Positions 47,691 through 60,476 are shown, counted from the first letter of the stretch. The stretch: DNA of 64,000 nt from Ignatzschineria ureiclastica (GCF_003121845.1 NZ_QEWQ01000005.1:20937-84936); one strand, 5' to 3'. Numbers and translations are program-made. The notes: generated by a model not told the origin, from the sequence alone.

Positions 47691-48779
47691 ATGAAAAAAT
47701 TTAAATTGGCAACGCTCTTATCTTTAGGTTTGGCATTGGGTTCAACAGCAGTACAAGCGCAAGAAGTACGGGTTTATAACTGGACTGATTATATTGATCC
47801 AGAGTTGATTACTGAATTTACCGATAAAACAGGTATTAAGGTGATCTATGATACATTCGATAGTAATGAAGTATTATTGGCAAAAACGTTAACCGGCAAT
47901 TCAGGATACGATATTGTCGTGCCATCGGATTATACGCTGATCTATATGACACAAGCGGATGCGGTACAGAAGATTGATCGTAGCAAGTTACAAAATATTG
48001 GTAACATTTGGCCTTTTGTGGAGGAGCGGCTTGAAGAGTTGCCGGGGGCCACAGAATATTCAGTGCCTTATATGTGGGGAACAACAGGTATTGCCTATAA
48101 TGTGGATAAGATTAAAGAACTCGTGCCAGATGCGCCGCTTGATTCCATGGAACTTCTTTTTAATCCTGAATATGCGTCAAAATTGGCTAGTTGTGGGATC
48201 TATATTATTGATTCCCCCAGTGAGTTTTACCCGATGCTAATGCGTTATTTAGGCTTAGATCCAGAGAGTACGTCAGATGCAGATCTTGCGAAAGCCAATG
48301 AAGTATTAGAGGGGATTCGTCCTTATATTACCAAATTCCACTCTTCAGAATATATCAATGCCATGGCCAATGGTGATGCTTGTTTAAGTTTAGGTTGGTC
48401 TGGGGATCTCTATTTAGCAAAAGCAAGAGCGAAAGAAGCGAATGCCGGTGTGAATATCGAATACTTTATTCCGAAAGAGGGGGGGCTACTTTGGTTTGAT
48501 CAATTGGCGATTCTTAAAAATGCTAAAAATGTAGATGAAGCCTATGCTTTTATTGATTTCTTATTAGATGCAAAAGTTAATGCGCGGGCTGCAGATTATG
48601 TGGAGTATGCAACGTCCAATGAAGCGGCATTCCCTTATGTGAATCAAGAGTTATTGAATGATAAAGCGCTCTATCCCTCAGAGGAAACATTGTCCCTATT
48701 AAATGTGAAGCAACCTTATACACAGCGGGAACAGAAAAAATTGATGCGTCAATGGTTGAAAATTAAAGCACAGAAATAA
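47691..48779 (+). CDS. polyamine-type ABC transporter substrate-binding protein (PotD/PotF-like)
   Basis: A 362-residue periplasmic binding protein with a signal peptide (cleavage near ...AVQAQE, about 24). Typical family segments are EVRVYNWTDYIDPELI, TGIKVIYDTFDSNEVLLAKTL (shown in part), GYDIVVPSDY, PYMWGTTGIAYN, SPSEFYPMLMRYLG, LGWSGDLYLAKA and EGGLLWFDQLAI. These resemble putrescine-binding PotF/SpuD. Permease and ATPase genes are not adjacent, so the partner transporter must be elsewhere. Spermidine preference (PotD) cannot be excluded. Confidence 0.88.
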   Translation: MKKFKLATLLSLGLALGSTAVQAQEVRVYNWTDYIDPELITEFTDKTGIKVIYDTFDSNEVLLAKTLTGNSGYDIVVPSDYTLIYMTQADAVQKIDRSKLQNIGNIWPFVEERLEELPGATEYSVPYMWGTTGIAYNVDKIKELVPDAPLDSMELLFNPEYASKLASCGIYIIDSPSEFYPMLMRYLGLDPESTSDADLAKANEVLEGIRPYITKFHSSEYINAMANGDACLSLGWSGDLYLAKARAKEANAGVNIEYFIPKEGGLLWFDQLAILKNAKNVDEAYAFIDFLLDAKVNARAADYVEYATSNEAAFPYVNQELLNDKALYPSEETLSLLNVKQPYTQREQKKLMRQWLKIKAQK

Positions 48780-48866
48780 GTGAAAGAGATTGTATTCACT
48801 AATCACACTATTTTACTTAGCTAAGTCTGGTAATGATGAGATAACTACTTCATCAATATTCAAATT

Positions 48867-48894
48867 AAGCACTCAATGATTGAGTGCTTTTTTT
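48867..48894 (+). terminator. intrinsic terminator after the polyamine-binding protein gene
   Basis: Perfect 10-bp stem AAGCACTCAA (48867-48876) with TTGAGTGCTT (48880-48889), three-base loop, then T tract. The remaining 217 bases before trxB are A-rich; a separate trxB promoter must lie there, but none was clear. Confidence 0.88.
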
Positions 48895-49087
48895 ATGATT
48901 TGTAGAGAAATGTTAAAATTTTAATAAGGTTTTGACAGAGGGACGAAAGAGGCGCTCTTTTTTATGTATAATGAAAGGCAGATTAAAATTAAATTACCAA
49001 AGTGCAAAAGTAAAAAAGCACAAAAGTACAGAGATGTAAATTAAAGAGGGTGATACTGATAAGGAGATCGCTATCTAAGATTTATAA

Positions 49088-51259
<2,172 letters not shown>

Positions 51260-51260
<1 letters not shown>

Positions 51261-52789
51261 TGATGAATAATAACGAAATCTTGATTAATATTACGCCAAA
51301 TGAAACGCGTGCTGCTGTAATTAGCAATGCAATAGCGCAGGAAGTGCTGATTGAGCGAGATGAAAAACGAGGATTAGTTGGCAATATTTATAAAGGGGTC
51401 GTTATTCGTGTATTACCGGGCCTTGAAGCAGCATTTGTTGATATTGGTTTAGATCGCGCCGCTTTTTTACACGTGAGTGATATTCAGACAAGCTGTAGTG
51501 AATATGCACCTGAGCAGTGTGATCAATGTAGTGATGGCGAAGAAGAGAATGAGCGCCTTCCCACAAAACGTAATCCTGAAGCGATTGATATCACTAAATT
51601 GCTGACTCAAGGTCAGGAATTAATTGTGCAGGTAATACGGGATCCTTTAGGTACAAAAGGGGCGCGTATTACTACACAAATCTCGATTCCCTCTTGTTAT
51701 CTTGTTTACCTCGCTAATTCCGATGTGATTGGTGTCTCGATTCGGATAGAAGATGAAGAGGAACGGGATCGGTTAAAAGGGATTTTACAAAATTATCAAG
51801 CAGAGATCCCCGGCGCATATATCGCAAGAACAGCTGCGGAAGGTGCGGATCCTTGGGTATTACGGGCCGATATGCAGTTTTTAAATCGCCTTTGGGGTGA
51901 AGTAAAACAGCGTATTACAGAAGCAAAAGTGGGCGAAATTATCTACGGTAACTTCCCATTAGAGCAACGTATTCTCCGGGATTATATTTCGAAAGATATT
52001 CAGCGTGTGCGGATTGATTCGATGGATGGGTACAAGCGAATGATGGATTTCACGACTCGCTTTTTACCTGAGATGACCGAGCGCATTGAATATTATGTGG
52101 GCCCTCGAGCGATTTTCGATCTCTTTAATACCGAAAAAGAGATTAATCTTGCTTTAGAAAAACGAGTAGATCTCAAGTCTGGTGGTTATTTAATGATCGA
52201 ACAGACCGAAGCTATGACCACCATTGATGTCAACACAGGTGGCTTTGTTGGGTTTAGAAATTTAGAAGAGACCATTTATAAAACGAATCTTGAAGCCGCA
52301 CAAGCTTTGGCACGTCAAGTGAGATTGCGTAATCTTGGGGGTATTATCATTATTGATTTTATCGATATGCAGAGCGAAGAGCATCGACAAGGGGTTTTAG
52401 AAGAACTCTCTGAACATCTCTCACAAGATTATGCTCGAACCTCTATTAGTGAGGTAACCTCATTAGGATTAGTGCAGATGACGCGTAAACGCACTCGGGA
52501 GAGCTTGGTGCAGTTATTATGTGAGCCTTGTCCTAAGTGTCAAGGAAATGGCTATGTGAAAACCAGTGCGACCGTTTGCTTTGAGATATTGCGGGAATTA
52601 ATTCGGGATGGAAAACGTTTTCCAACGCTTAAAGAGTTTCTTGTTTTAGCTGCACCGGAAGTGATTGAACGGTTATTAGATGAAGAAGCACATAGTGTGG
52701 CTGATCTGCAAAATCAGATTGATGCGAATATTCGATTGCAAGCAGAAGAGCTCTATCCTGTAGAGCAATTTGATATTGTCCCAATGTAA
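51260..52789 (+). CDS. rng: ribonuclease G
   Basis: RNase G is an endoribonuclease of the RNase E/G family that matures the 5' end of 16S rRNA and degrades mRNAs. The 509-residue length and lack of a long C-terminal scaffold fit RNase G. Visible motifs are EILINITPNETRAAVI, GNIYKGVVIRVLPGLEAAFVDIG (S1 domain, in part), TIDVNTGGFVGFRNLE (catalytic Asp), IIIDFIDM and the zinc-link CEPCPKCQGNGYV. It starts at TAATG on the pgk stop. maf, often upstream, is absent. Confidence 0.95.
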
Positions 52790-52874
52790 TGAAGTAGAGA
52801 GTAGATTGGCATAAATAGATGGGTCAATAGAATTAACACACATCATTGCCAAAATAGATGAAAAGGTAGATTAT

Positions 52875-52921
52875 AAGAGCGTTATCCGTTGAAGCGAGAG
52901 ATCAACAGTAGCGCTCTTTTT
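52875..52921 (+). terminator. two-tier terminator hairpin after rng
   Basis: Outer stem AAGAGCG (52875-52881) with CGCTCTT (52912-52918), inner stem GTTGA ... TCAAC, then TTTT. It lies 85 bases after the rng stop and ends the trxB-pgk-rng unit. Confidence 0.7.
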
Positions 52922-53004
52922 ATGATGTAGATTCAATAGATTATTCAAGAGGTCATTGAATAGCTCATCAGATGGATTATCAGGGTTAGTCGTAGGAAAT
53001 TATT

Positions 53005-54288
53005 ATGAATATTGTCTTGGGTATTTCAGGAAGTATCGCTGCTTATAAATCGCCAGATTTAGTCCGCCGTTTGCGGGAAGTGGGATGCAGTGTGCGCGTT
53101 GTGATGACAAAAGGGGGGCAGAGTTTTATTACGCCCTTGACGTTACAGGCAGTATCCGGTCATCCTGTGGTTTATGATCTTCTAGATCCCAGTCACGAAG
53201 CGGGAATGGGGCATATCGAGTTAGCGCGTTGGGCTGATTTGATACTCATTGCGCCGGCAAGTGCGAATTGTATGGCAAGATTAGCGATGGGAATGGCAGA
53301 TGATCTTTTAACGGCGATCTGTCTAGCCACTGAGAAACCGATCGTGTTAGCGCCGGGAATGAATCGTTTAATGTGGCGTAATATCGCAACTCAGACCAAT
53401 ATCGCAACCTTAAAACAGCGCGGTGTTCATATCTTAATGCCGGGAAACGGCGCGCAAGCTTGTGGAGAGATAGGGGAAGGGCGAATGTTAGAGCCTACGG
53501 AGATTCGTGATGAGATTTTAGCAATGAAGGCTTCACTTCCACTGAAGGAATCGAACCATTCGAGTGATGTGAGTGATTTGAATGATTTCTCTGATCTGAA
53601 AGGAGTCAAATCATTACCTCTTACCGGTAAACGGGTTGTGATTACCGCGGGCCCAACGGTAGAAGAGATCGATCCTGTGCGCTATATCAGTAACTATTCT
53701 AGCGGTAAAATGGGCTATGCCTTAGCTGAGAAAGCCGCTCTAATGGGCGCAGAGGTGACGCTTGTTTCTGGACCTGTTGCCCTTGAAGCGCCACAAAATG
53801 TTCGACTAATCAAGGTGAAAAGTGCTGATGAGATGCTTGCTGAAGTCACTAAAGCTACCTCAAGTGATACGAAAGGTGCTTGCGATCTTTTTATTGCCTC
53901 TGCGGCTGTTGCCGATTATCGTGTGGTGAATCGAGCTTCTCAGAAGATGAAGAAAGAAACAGGGCAAGATCTGTTAACGCTTACTTTGACACAAAACCCC
54001 GATATTTTAGCGACGATTGCCAAAGGGGATGATCGTCCTAAGCTCTGTATTGGCTTTGCCGCTGAAACGGAATCTGTGGAAGAGCACGCAAAAGCGAAAT
54101 TACTGCGTAAAAATGTGGATATGATCTGTTTAAATGATGTTTCAGGGGGTAAAGTATTTGGTGAATCTGAGAATGAGATGATTCTTTTTACCCGAAGTGG
54201 CGAGCGTATCCCGTTGCCTAAAGCCGATAAGTCAGAGATTGCTCAACAAATTTTAGAGACCATTATGACCCTATTTCCGAATGAATAG
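53005..54288 (+). CDS. coaBC: bifunctional phosphopantothenoylcysteine decarboxylase/phosphopantothenate--cysteine ligase
   Basis: CoaBC carries out two consecutive steps of coenzyme A synthesis. In the 427-residue protein, the N-terminal FMN-dependent CoaC domain (about 1-180) has LGISGSIAAYKSPDLVRRL, IELARWADLILIAPASANCMAR (in part), APGMNRLMW and the NGAQACGEIGEGRM active-site Cys. The C-terminal CoaB domain (about 205-427) has VVITAGPTVEEIDPVRYISN, SSGKMGYALAE and ASAAVADYR. The polar insert near 175-200 is a domain linker. dut, often next, is not present. Confidence 0.96.
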   Translation: MNIVLGISGSIAAYKSPDLVRRLREVGCSVRVVMTKGGQSFITPLTLQAVSGHPVVYDLLDPSHEAGMGHIELARWADLILIAPASANCMARLAMGMADDLLTAICLATEKPIVLAPGMNRLMWRNIATQTNIATLKQRGVHILMPGNGAQACGEIGEGRMLEPTEIRDEILAMKASLPLKESNHSSDVSDLNDFSDLKGVKSLPLTGKRVVITAGPTVEEIDPVRYISNYSSGKMGYALAEKAALMGAEVTLVSGPVALEAPQNVRLIKVKSADEMLAEVTKATSSDTKGACDLFIASAAVADYRVVNRASQKMKKETGQDLLTLTLTQNPDILATIAKGDDRPKLCIGFAAETESVEEHAKAKLLRKNVDMICLNDVSGGKVFGESENEMILFTRSGERIPLPKADKSEIAQQILETIMTLFPNE

Positions 54289-54367
54289 GACAAATGAATT
54301 AGCCGAATAAATTTATCAGCCCTATTTTATGATTGATTTGTGAGATAAATCTTGAAAGGAATCGATT

Positions 54368-54793
54368 ATGGCACTCTCAGTTGTTGAGTCTTTATCATTA
54401 TTAGCACTCTCTAGTGTGACGTCTTCGACTATTTTGCCGGGAAGTTCAGAGGTTGCATTGGTGGCTTTTTTGCATAAGCATCCTGATTTTGCGTTATCCG
54501 CTTGGTTGATTGCGACCCTTTTTAATACTGTAGGCAGTATGATTATGCTCTTTGTCGGACGTATTATTCCAAATCACAAGAAAATTAAACCCCGAACAGA
54601 GTATTACATTCGTCGATATGGTTCTTGGACGCTGCTTCTTTCGGGAATGCCCTTTATCGGCGATATTTTGCCAATCGCTGCTGGCTGGTTTCGACTCAAT
54701 GTTTGGAAAGCAAGTTTGGCAATTTTAATTGGAAAAGGCGTACGTTACCTTATTATTATTGCTTTTTTAGAGGTAGCGGAGAAAGTGATTTGA
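54368..54793 (+). CDS. YqaA family membrane protein (SNARE-associated/DedA-like)
   Basis: A 141-residue inner membrane protein, the same size as E. coli YqaA. Its signature includes SSTILPGSSEVALVAFL near 19-35, FNTVGSMIMLFVGR, and YGSWTLLLSGMPFIGDILPIAAGW (in part), where the acidic and proline residues resemble the VTT/DedA fold. Function is unknown; the DedA relatives are linked to lipid or envelope homeostasis. Several hydrophobic segments are visible. SD GAAAGGA precedes the ATG. It is probably monocistronic. Confidence 0.85.
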   Translation: MALSVVESLSLLALSSVTSSTILPGSSEVALVAFLHKHPDFALSAWLIATLFNTVGSMIMLFVGRIIPNHKKIKPRTEYYIRRYGSWTLLLSGMPFIGDILPIAAGWFRLNVWKASLAILIGKGVRYLIIIAFLEVAEKVI

Positions 54794-54843
54794 GAATCTC
54801 GATATTGATAAGACACAAAATATAGGATGATAAGTAACTCATT

Positions 54844-54869
54844 AAGGCACCCTTTTGGGTGCTTTTTTA
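54844..54869 (+). terminator. intrinsic terminator after the YqaA gene
   Basis: Stem AAGGCACCC (54844-54852) with GGGTGCTTT (54857-54865), one wobble, four-base loop, followed by T residues. Confidence 0.85.
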
Positions 54870-55009
54870 TGTGGAAAATCTATATAGAGAGTAGGGAGAT
54901 GACCGTACAAATTTGTGATATCAATTAGGGAACTTCTCGTTAAGAATAATCGTGTTTTTCCCATATTATCTTATTGCCGCATTTTGCTGATCTTCATTCA
55001 GAGGAGTTA

Positions 55010-55137
55010 TAGTAAATTTGGTTTAAGAAAAATGGCTTTTGAACAACACTTGCATGATGCCGGATAGAACGGCTACCTTATCTCGATCAACCGATGCGCC
55101 GGCATTTTAATAAGCTTCTTTTGAACCAATCTCACTA
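55010..55137 (+). repeat. MITE-like repeat, copy g, internally shortened
   Basis: A 128-bp copy with TAGTAAATTTGGTTTAAG at the left, the core ATGCCGGATAGAACGGC ... GCGCCGGCAT and the right end TTTTGAACCAATCTCACTA. TA precedes it (55008-55009), CA follows. About 40 bases of the left arm are missing compared with copies a and b. It is 230 bases before the YdeP-like gene. Confidence 0.8.
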
Positions 55138-55319
55138 CATTTGGAAAACTCAGTAATAGATCGTCTATTATTAAAACATATTATAAATATTTATAAATGT
55201 TTATACTAGTTTATATAAAATAAATAAAATTGTATTTTAATGTATATTTTTATATATTAATAAATAGTTTGGGTGATAGTTAACTGTTGAGTTTTATTGA
55301 AATTGATGAATCTATTTTT

Positions 55320-55346
55320 ATTGATTGTGTTGTATAGACAATCAAT
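55320..55346. promoter_or_regulatory. 9-9-9 palindrome, probable operator of the YdeP-like gene
   Basis: Perfect inverted repeat ATTGATTGT (55320-55328) and ACAATCAAT (55338-55346) around a nine-base spacer. It ends 12 bases before the SD of the gene at 55370, in the position of a repressor operator or a site near the transcript start. The surrounding 230 bases after MITE g are extremely AT-rich, with no other gene. Confidence 0.55.
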
Positions 55347-55369
55347 GAGATCCCTGAGTGAGGTTTAAA

Positions 55370-57652
55370 ATGACAAAGAAAATTGAAGATTATAAAGGAC
55401 CTGCCGGTGGCTGGGGTGCGCTAAAAGCTGTGGTAGAAGCATTAGATGCACAAGATCGGGAAGGGGCTGATATTCGTGCACTCTTTGATATGAATAAGCA
55501 CGATGGTTTCGATTGCCCAGGTTGTGCTTGGCCTAATCCTGCTAGAACGCCGATTTTTGATGTATGTGAAAATGGCGCAAAAGCAGTCGCTTGGGAGGCG
55601 ACTAGTAAAACAGCAACCCCTGGTTTTTTTGCTAAAAATCCTGTATCAGAGCTCGCGAAGATGGATGCGCATTCCCTTGAAGATCTTGGTCGATTAACGC
55701 ATCCTATGAAATATAATCCTGAAACGGATTGTTATCAGGTTATTGAGTGGGATAATGCATTTAAAGAGATTGGAGAGATTCTTCAAGGGTATCAAGATCA
55801 TACAACATTAGAACTCTATACATCTGGGCGTACTTCTAATGAAGCTGCTTTTCTTTATCAAGTATTTGGTCGGGAATATGGAACGAATAACTTCCCGGAC
55901 TGCTCTAATATGTGTCATGAGCCCACAAGTGTTGGGTTAGCTGCTTCTATTGGTGTAGGGAAATCAACAGTTGTCTTTGAGGATTTTGATACCGTTGATT
56001 TGGTCATTGATATCGGCCATAATCCTGGTACAAATCATCCTCGTATTTTGAGCACTTATCGTAGTGTTGTGAAAAGAGGTGCCAAAATTGTGGCAGTTAA
56101 TCCGCTTAAAGAGCGTGGGCTTGAACGTTTCCTCTATCCACAGAATCCTGTAGATATGGTGACAGATCATGCGACACCTTTAGCGTCTCACTACTATAAA
56201 GTCCGTGTAGGCGGTGATGTTGCTCTGATGAAGGGTTTGATGCGTATTGTGATTGAGCGACATGAAACGGCAGTTGCTAATGGTGATGCACCTATCCTAG
56301 ATCTTGAGTTTATTAAAGATCATACGGTAGGCTACGAGGCGGTACGGGAAGATGTACTTAATACGGATTGGGATAATATTACCCATGTATCTGGATTAAC
56401 TAAAGCTGAAATTGAAGAGTTTGCAGAGCTCTATATTCAAGCTGAGCGAACTATTATCTGCTATGGGATGGGAATTACGCAGCATGAGCATGGTACACAA
56501 AATATCCAACAGCTTGTGAATCTACTATTGCTGAAAGGGAATATGGGGAAACCAGGCGCTGGGATTCTCCCACTTCGTGGGCACTCTAATGTACAGGGAG
56601 ATCGTACTGTTGGGATTACCGAGAAACCAAGTACCGCGATGTTAGGTAAACTCAAAGAGCGATATGGTTTTACTGCACCTACTGAATGGGGACATGCCGT
56701 TGTAGCGTCTGTTGAGGCGATGTATAGCGGTTCATCAAAAGCTTTTATCGGTATGGGCGGAAATTTCGCTGAAGCAATGCCAGATCATGATAAAACTTAT
56801 GCCGCAATGCAGAAATTAGATCTTGCGGTACATATTGCTACCAAATTGAATCGTTCTCATCTTTTAACCTCTAAGAATACCTATCTATTACCGGTTTTAG
56901 GGCGTACAGAAATCGATATACAAAAAACAGGGCGACAAGTTGTCACAGTGGAAGATTCCATGAATTTTGTCACAGCATCTTGTGGTATTTTGCAACCTGT
57001 CAGTGAACATTTAAAATCAGAATGTGCCGTTGTTGCGGGTATTGCTAAAGCGGCTATTCCAGACACGAAAGTCCCTTGGGATGATCTTGTCGCAGATTAT
57101 AGTAAGATTCGTGACGATATCGCTTTTGTCTATGAGGCATTTCATGATTATAACGAGCGTATTAAAGCACCAACGGGTTTTCATCTCTTGAATCCTGCTA
57201 CAGTACGTCAATGGGTCACTAAGAGTGGTAAAGCGAATTTTATTAAAACTCAGGATGGCTTAATTGAGGATCCACGTTCAGCAATGAATGCCGAGTTGAC
57301 ACTTTCAACAGTGCGAAGTCATGACCAATACAATACAACTATTTATGGTATGAATGATCGTTATCGCGGTATTTTTGGGCAACGAGATGTACTCTTTATT
57401 AGTGAAAACGAAGCGAAAAAGCAAGGTGTTGAAGCAGGGCAGAAGGTCAATATTATTGCGTTAGATAAAGATCGTAATCCAACGGATCGTCGATTAGATA
57501 ATTTAACAGTAGTGATCTACGATATTGCGGATCGATCAGTCTCTACCTATTTCCCAGAGGCGAATAACTTGGTGAAATTAGAGAACTTCGATGAACAGTC
57601 CGGAATTCCCGCTTATAAAAATATTCCTGTGAAGTTAGAACTCGCAAGTTAA
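55370..57652 (+). CDS. FdhF/YdeP family molybdopterin oxidoreductase
   Basis: A 760-residue protein of the formate dehydrogenase H alpha-like group, nearest in length and motifs to E. coli YdeP (759). The N-terminus has FDCPGCAWP, then [52 protein letters not shown] (near the molybdenum-binding position), [27 protein letters not shown] and AMPDHDKTY. The C-terminal aspartate decarboxylase-like barrel follows ([20 protein letters not shown] in part). No FeS subunit, fdhD or molybdenum cofactor gene is adjacent. In E. coli the family is linked to acid resistance, but its reaction is uncertain. ATG 55370 lies six bases after GTGAGG. A palindrome upstream suggests specific regulation. Confidence 0.88.
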   Translation: MTKKIEDYKGPAGGWGALKAVVEALDAQDREGADIRALFDMNKHDGFDCPGCAWPNPARTPIFDVCENGAKAVAWEATSKTATPGFFAKNPVSELAKMDAHSLEDLGRLTHPMKYNPETDCYQVIEWDNAFKEIGEILQGYQDHTTLELYTSGRTSNEAAFLYQVFGREYGTNNFPDCSNMCHEPTSVGLAASIGVGKSTVVFEDFDTVDLVIDIGHNPGTNHPRILSTYRSVVKRGAKIVAVNPLKERGLERFLYPQNPVDMVTDHATPLASHYYKVRVGGDVALMKGLMRIVIERHETAVANGDAPILDLEFIKDHTVGYEAVREDVLNTDWDNITHVSGLTKAEIEEFAELYIQAERTIICYGMGITQHEHGTQNIQQLVNLLLLKGNMGKPGAGILPLRGHSNVQGDRTVGITEKPSTAMLGKLKERYGFTAPTEWGHAVVASVEAMYSGSSKAFIGMGGNFAEAMPDHDKTYAAMQKLDLAVHIATKLNRSHLLTSKNTYLLPVLGRTEIDIQKTGRQVVTVEDSMNFVTASCGILQPVSEHLKSECAVVAGIAKAAIPDTKVPWDDLVADYSKIRDDIAFVYEAFHDYNERIKAPTGFHLLNPATVRQWVTKSGKANFIKTQDGLIEDPRSAMNAELTLSTVRSHDQYNTTIYGMNDRYRGIFGQRDVLFISENEAKKQGVEAGQKVNIIALDKDRNPTDRRLDNLTVVIYDIADRSVSTYFPEANNLVKLENFDEQSGIPAYKNIPVKLELAS

Positions 57653-57722
57653 TAGTAGTATAAGAAAGATGGATTCAGTTCTATCTCTAAAAAATCTTGT
57701 TGATAGTGATAGATAACGCATC

Positions 57723-57760
57723 AAAAACCACTTCTAGTTATCATTAGAAGTGGTTTTTAT
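57723..57760 (+). terminator. intrinsic terminator after the YdeP-like gene
   Basis: Perfect 13-bp stem AAAACCACTTCTA (57724-57736) with TAGAAGTGGTTTT (57745-57757), eight-base loop, T run. Confidence 0.9.
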
Positions 57761-57864
57761 TGTTTATAATTTAGCTGGTGAGTTTAATGGGTCAGTTCGA
57801 TTACTCAGTTCAATGACGTAGTACTGATCGTTTAATCATTGAAAAATAATCCTTATTGAGATCC

Positions 57865-58128
57865 TTATTTTTCTACGGCTTGATAGATAACTGTTGTTTG
57901 TGTTGCTTTCGGTGCTGCCATTGTATGGCAATTAGAAGTACACCCACCGCAGAGTGATGCGTCTAATTGACCGCATTGACTTGTCTGTTTTTGGATAAGC
58001 CCTTTTTGTACCCAGTGTTCCATCATATTGGCAATAAGATCTTCCGGCATTTGAAAATGATGAGCAAGGCGACCGAGTGGAACCTCTTTCTCTCGGTCAA
58101 CATACGCTTTTAATTTAATCAAAATCAT
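57865..58128 (-). CDS. feoC: FeoC-like ferrous iron transport regulator
   Basis: An 87-residue protein following feoB with a 4-base ATGA overlap. The N-terminus (MILIKLKAYVDREKEVPLGR) and LIANMMEHWVQKGLI form a winged-helix pattern; the wing region holds four cysteines spaced C-x7-C-x2-C-x3-C (CGQLDASLCGGCTSNC), as in FeoC proteins that may bind a FeS cluster. In Klebsiella FeoC protects FeoB from degradation; here this is inference. A TTG-led extension to 58137 inside feoB is unlikely. It ends the feoABC operon. Confidence 0.85.
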   Translation of the reverse strand: MILIKLKAYVDREKEVPLGRLAHHFQMPEDLIANMMEHWVQKGLIQKQTSQCGQLDASLCGGCTSNCHTMAAPKATQTTVIYQAVEK

Positions 58129-60473
58129 TGGCAACAATTCCCTTTAGAAGATTTTTTGTGGCTCTGTGCAATGAATTGTTTGCTTTCTGTAAAGATCTCT
58201 TTTTTACCCATATAGCGAAGAAGCATAAAGAGTGCAAAGAGTGCAGCAGCTAAGGAGATGATCCAAATAATCGGCGCAATGCCAGCTCCCATATTAAGAA
58301 GATGGAATTGATAATAGCCTGTTGCTAAAATCCAACCGATAATAAAGGTCCAACTTGCCACTAATATCGTCCAACGCAATCCTGCCTCTCGATAAACAGC
58401 GCCCAAGGCCGCAACACAAGGGGTATAAAGTAGAATAAAGATCAGATAAGAGATCACCGAAGCGGTGGAGGTGAAGTAATGTTGAATTTCAGAAACGGTC
58501 GTATCATTCACATCATTCGCTTCTTGGATTGCCATAATATCGCCATCGGCCACCTGATCATTAATGCCTAAAGGATCGAGCAGTAATTTGGGTAATTCAG
58601 CCAGATTCTCTGGAATAGTTTGGAAAGCCTCACCAACTTGCCCCCAGAAATCAAATTCTTCTTCGGGCGCATCGTGAGAGTAGAGGGAATTTAAGGTACC
58701 AATCACTGATTCTTTAGCAAAGATACCGGTAAAGATCCCAACAGTTGCCGGCCAGTTTTCTTCAGTCAAACCCATGGGTTCAAAGGCTGGCGTGATAGTT
58801 CTACCGATGGTAGAAAGAACTGATTTTTCACTATTTTCATTACCAAATGTGCCATCAGTCCCGGCGCTATTGAGAATTCCGAGAATAGCTACCACAATAA
58901 TAATAGCCTTACCCGCCCGATAGATGAAGCTTTTGAGTCGATCCCAGGTTGTAATGCTAATCCCTTTAAGCGTTGGCATATGATAAGCCGGTAATTCCAT
59001 AATAAAAGGGGTGTTAGGGCCTTTAAGGATAGAGAATTTTAATGCTAATCCTGTGCAGATAGCGACTATGATTCCAAGAAGATAGAGTGCATAGACGATC
59101 ATGCCGATATTATTAGGGAAGAAAATGACAGCAAAGAGCGCATAAACGGGTAAACGAGCCCCACAAGACATAAAGGGAATCATCATAATCGACATTAATC
59201 GATCGCGCTCATTCTCTAAGGTGCGCGTTCCCATAATAGCTGGAATATTACAGCCAAAGCCAACTAGCATGGGCACAAAGGCTTTACCGGGTAGGCCAAT
59301 GGCGCGCATACCACGATCGACCACCATTGCTGCACGAGCCATATAGCCAGAATCTTCTAATAGTGAGAGGCAGAGGAACATCATTGTTAATACGGGGATA
59401 AAGCTAGCAACAGTTTTAATCCCCTCACCAATCCCATTGGCTAAGAAGGTGGTTAACCAATCAGGAGCATTGATGGATGCTAAAAGATGACCTAAGCCAC
59501 TGACAAAAATAGCATCAAACAGAATCTCAAAGAAGTCGATAAAGGCAGAACCCACATTGATCGCAATAGCAAACATGAGGAACATAACGATGAGAAAGAT
59601 AGGGATGCCGGTAAAGCGACCTAATGCCCAGTTATCAATTTTAGCGGTTAATTTACCACTTGCAATTCCCGTTGTTTTAATTACTGATTGGGCTAGTTGG
59701 TCAATCGCTTCATAGCGGCTACTAGCTAAAATAATATCAAGTTCGCAATCGGCTAATTGCGCAATCTGTTGCTGCATAGATTGCAAGGCAGATTGATCTT
59801 GTTCTGATAAGGGGATGGTTTGATATTCCCCTTTAATTGCTTCCAATAGTTGCCAAGGCGTTGCCGAACGGATAGGGCTATTTTCTGGGAGCGCTGCAAT
59901 GCCATCATTAATAATTTGAGTAACCGCAGGGCTCTGTGTTGCAAAGATCTCTTCATGATCTAAATAAGGTGCTGGTTCATAGACTGCAATCATTTTTTTG
60001 AGCTCTTCAACACCCTCATTTTTACGGGCAGAGAGCCCAATGACGGGGCAGTGTAGTTTCTCTTGCAATAATGAAAGATAGATCTCAATACCCTCTAATT
60101 TCGCTACATCCATCATATTGAGTGCGATAATCATCGGCTGTTTTAGATCAAGAAGCTGAAATGTAAGATAGAGACTTCTCTGTAGATTGGCGGCATCGAT
60201 GACATTGATAATGAGTGTGTCCGGTGCATTGAGGAGATAATTTCGTACGATTAACTCATCTTGAGAGGTATTATTATCGCTACTCTCAAAGGAGTAAGTA
60301 CCTGGAAGGTCGATTACTTCAATGGATTGACCTTTAACGGTAAAATGCCCACTCTTTTTGTCAACGGTGACACCCGGCCAGTTAGCCACTTTTTGTTGAT
60401 GGCCTGTTAAGGCATTAAAAAGGGTTGTTTTTCCACAGTTAGGGTTCCCTAAGAGGGCAATTGTTTTCGCCAT
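58125..60473 (-). CDS. feoB: ferrous iron transporter FeoB
   Basis: FeoB is the GTPase-coupled inner membrane Fe(II) importer. The 782-residue protein has an N-terminal G domain: G1 LLGNPNCGKTTLFNAL (about 6-21), G3 DLPGTYSF, G4 ALNMMDVAKLEG. The membrane part includes the Gate repeats VGFGCNIPAIMGTRTLE (about 390-406), PFMSCGARLPVYAL and YTPCVAALGAVYREAG (about 680). The C-terminus ends KKSSKGNCCQ with two adjacent Cys. feoA lies 3 bases upstream and feoC overlaps the end, forming one operon. Confidence 0.97.
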   Translation of the reverse strand: MAKTIALLGNPNCGKTTLFNALTGHQQKVANWPGVTVDKKSGHFTVKGQSIEVIDLPGTYSFESSDNNTSQDELIVRNYLLNAPDTLIINVIDAANLQRSLYLTFQLLDLKQPMIIALNMMDVAKLEGIEIYLSLLQEKLHCPVIGLSARKNEGVEELKKMIAVYEPAPYLDHEEIFATQSPAVTQIINDGIAALPENSPIRSATPWQLLEAIKGEYQTIPLSEQDQSALQSMQQQIAQLADCELDIILASSRYEAIDQLAQSVIKTTGIASGKLTAKIDNWALGRFTGIPIFLIVMFLMFAIAINVGSAFIDFFEILFDAIFVSGLGHLLASINAPDWLTTFLANGIGEGIKTVASFIPVLTMMFLCLSLLEDSGYMARAAMVVDRGMRAIGLPGKAFVPMLVGFGCNIPAIMGTRTLENERDRLMSIMMIPFMSCGARLPVYALFAVIFFPNNIGMIVYALYLLGIIVAICTGLALKFSILKGPNTPFIMELPAYHMPTLKGISITTWDRLKSFIYRAGKAIIIVVAILGILNSAGTDGTFGNENSEKSVLSTIGRTITPAFEPMGLTEENWPATVGIFTGIFAKESVIGTLNSLYSHDAPEEEFDFWGQVGEAFQTIPENLAELPKLLLDPLGINDQVADGDIMAIQEANDVNDTTVSEIQHYFTSTASVISYLIFILLYTPCVAALGAVYREAGLRWTILVASWTFIIGWILATGYYQFHLLNMGAGIAPIIWIISLAAALFALFMLLRYMGKKEIFTESKQFIAQSHKKSSKGNCCQ

Positions 60474-60476
60474 AAT

